A stretch of DNA of 15,178 bases, taken from the NCBI GenBank assembly GCA_947448975.1, contig CANFPR010000009.1, positions 1 through 15,178 on the forward strand, in the 5' to 3' direction. The stretch comes from Micrococcales bacterium. Its GTDB lineage: Bacteria > Actinomycetota > Actinomycetes > Actinomycetales > Microbacteriaceae. This document shows, piece by piece, positions 15,048-15,178 of the stretch. The notes under the pieces are model-generated. The model saw nothing but the letters and a program-made list of their open reading frames with translations, ran no database searches and had not been told where the DNA came from. Each line of letters opens with the position of its first letter. The first letter of the stretch is position 1. Position numbers and translations under genes: made by a program.

Positions 15048-15178
15048 ATGCCCCTGAACTTCACCGCAATCGACTTCGAGACCGCAAATAACGCGGCCGC
15101 GAGCCCTTGCGCGGTCGGGTTGGTACGTGTTCGCGAGGGCCAGATCGCCGATTCACTCGCCCTGCTGATTCAGCCGCC
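15048..15178 (+). CDS. DnaQ-like 3'-5' exonuclease, N-terminal fragment (cut by window end)
   Basis: The 43 complete codons seen give the start of a DEDD-type exonuclease domain: NFTAIDFETAN, where Asp9 and Glu11 form the Exo I motif that binds catalytic metal, then the strand CAVGLVRVREGQI. This opening is typical of stand-alone exonuclease (epsilon-like) or DnaQ-family proteins. The full protein could be the polymerase III epsilon-like subunit, an RNase T-type enzyme or a helicase-linked form; the window ends too early to choose. ATG at 15048 has no Shine-Dalgarno and is probably read from a leaderless mRNA. Confidence 0.8.
   Translation, partial: MPLNFTAIDFETANNAAASPCAVGLVRVREGQIADSLALLIQP

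Overview
The window looks like chromosomal DNA from a moderate-GC actinobacterium, most likely a Microbacteriaceae-type organism such as one of the small freshwater lineages. The evidence is frequent GTG and TTG starts, several probable leaderless starts, Sec-exported multi-domain proteins with FN3 and Listeria-Bacteroides repeats, and a typical actinobacterial YchF. This placement is by general resemblance; no marker gene fixes the genus. I see no rRNA, tRNA, CRISPR array, insertion sequence or phage gene.

Layout. (1) 1-647, plus: C-terminal part of an SGNH/GDSL hydrolase cut by the window edge. (2) 672-2909, minus: a 745-residue membrane O-acyltransferase fused through a Pro/Ser/Thr linker to an extracellular SGNH domain. 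(3) 2981-7564, minus: a 1527-residue secreted protein, called A here. (4) 7686-8345, plus: a TetR-family regulator, divergent from A across a 121-bp gap with palindromes. (5) 8342-9085, minus: a small membrane protein with a probable PH/GRAM-like cytoplasmic domain, whose stop codon overlaps that of the regulator. (6) 9222-13832, minus: a 1536-residue secreted protein, called B, a full-length paralogue of A. (7) 13954-15027, minus: the GTPase YchF. (8) 15048-15178, plus: the start of a DnaQ-like exonuclease, 20 bp from ychF.

The core of the window is the A/B pair. Both have a signal peptide, a shared N-terminal domain, a cysteine-paired repeat region that I read as a probable seven-bladed propeller, a beta-sandwich region, six FN3 domains with one Ig-like insert, and three C-terminal Listeria-Bacteroides (InlB B-type) repeats. 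All 20 cysteines match between the two, and nearly all length differences lie in one part of the cysteine-paired region. Neither protein has an LPXTG motif or C-terminal membrane anchor.

How the genes may work together (inference): the TetR regulator probably controls A, and perhaps itself, through the palindromes between them. B has its own unrelated promoter and a strong terminator, so the two paralogues are probably expressed under different conditions. A has no clear strong terminator and could read through into the acyltransferase gene, linking a secreted adhesin-like protein with surface O-acylation. ychF and the exonuclease are housekeeping genes flanking this surface-protein locus.
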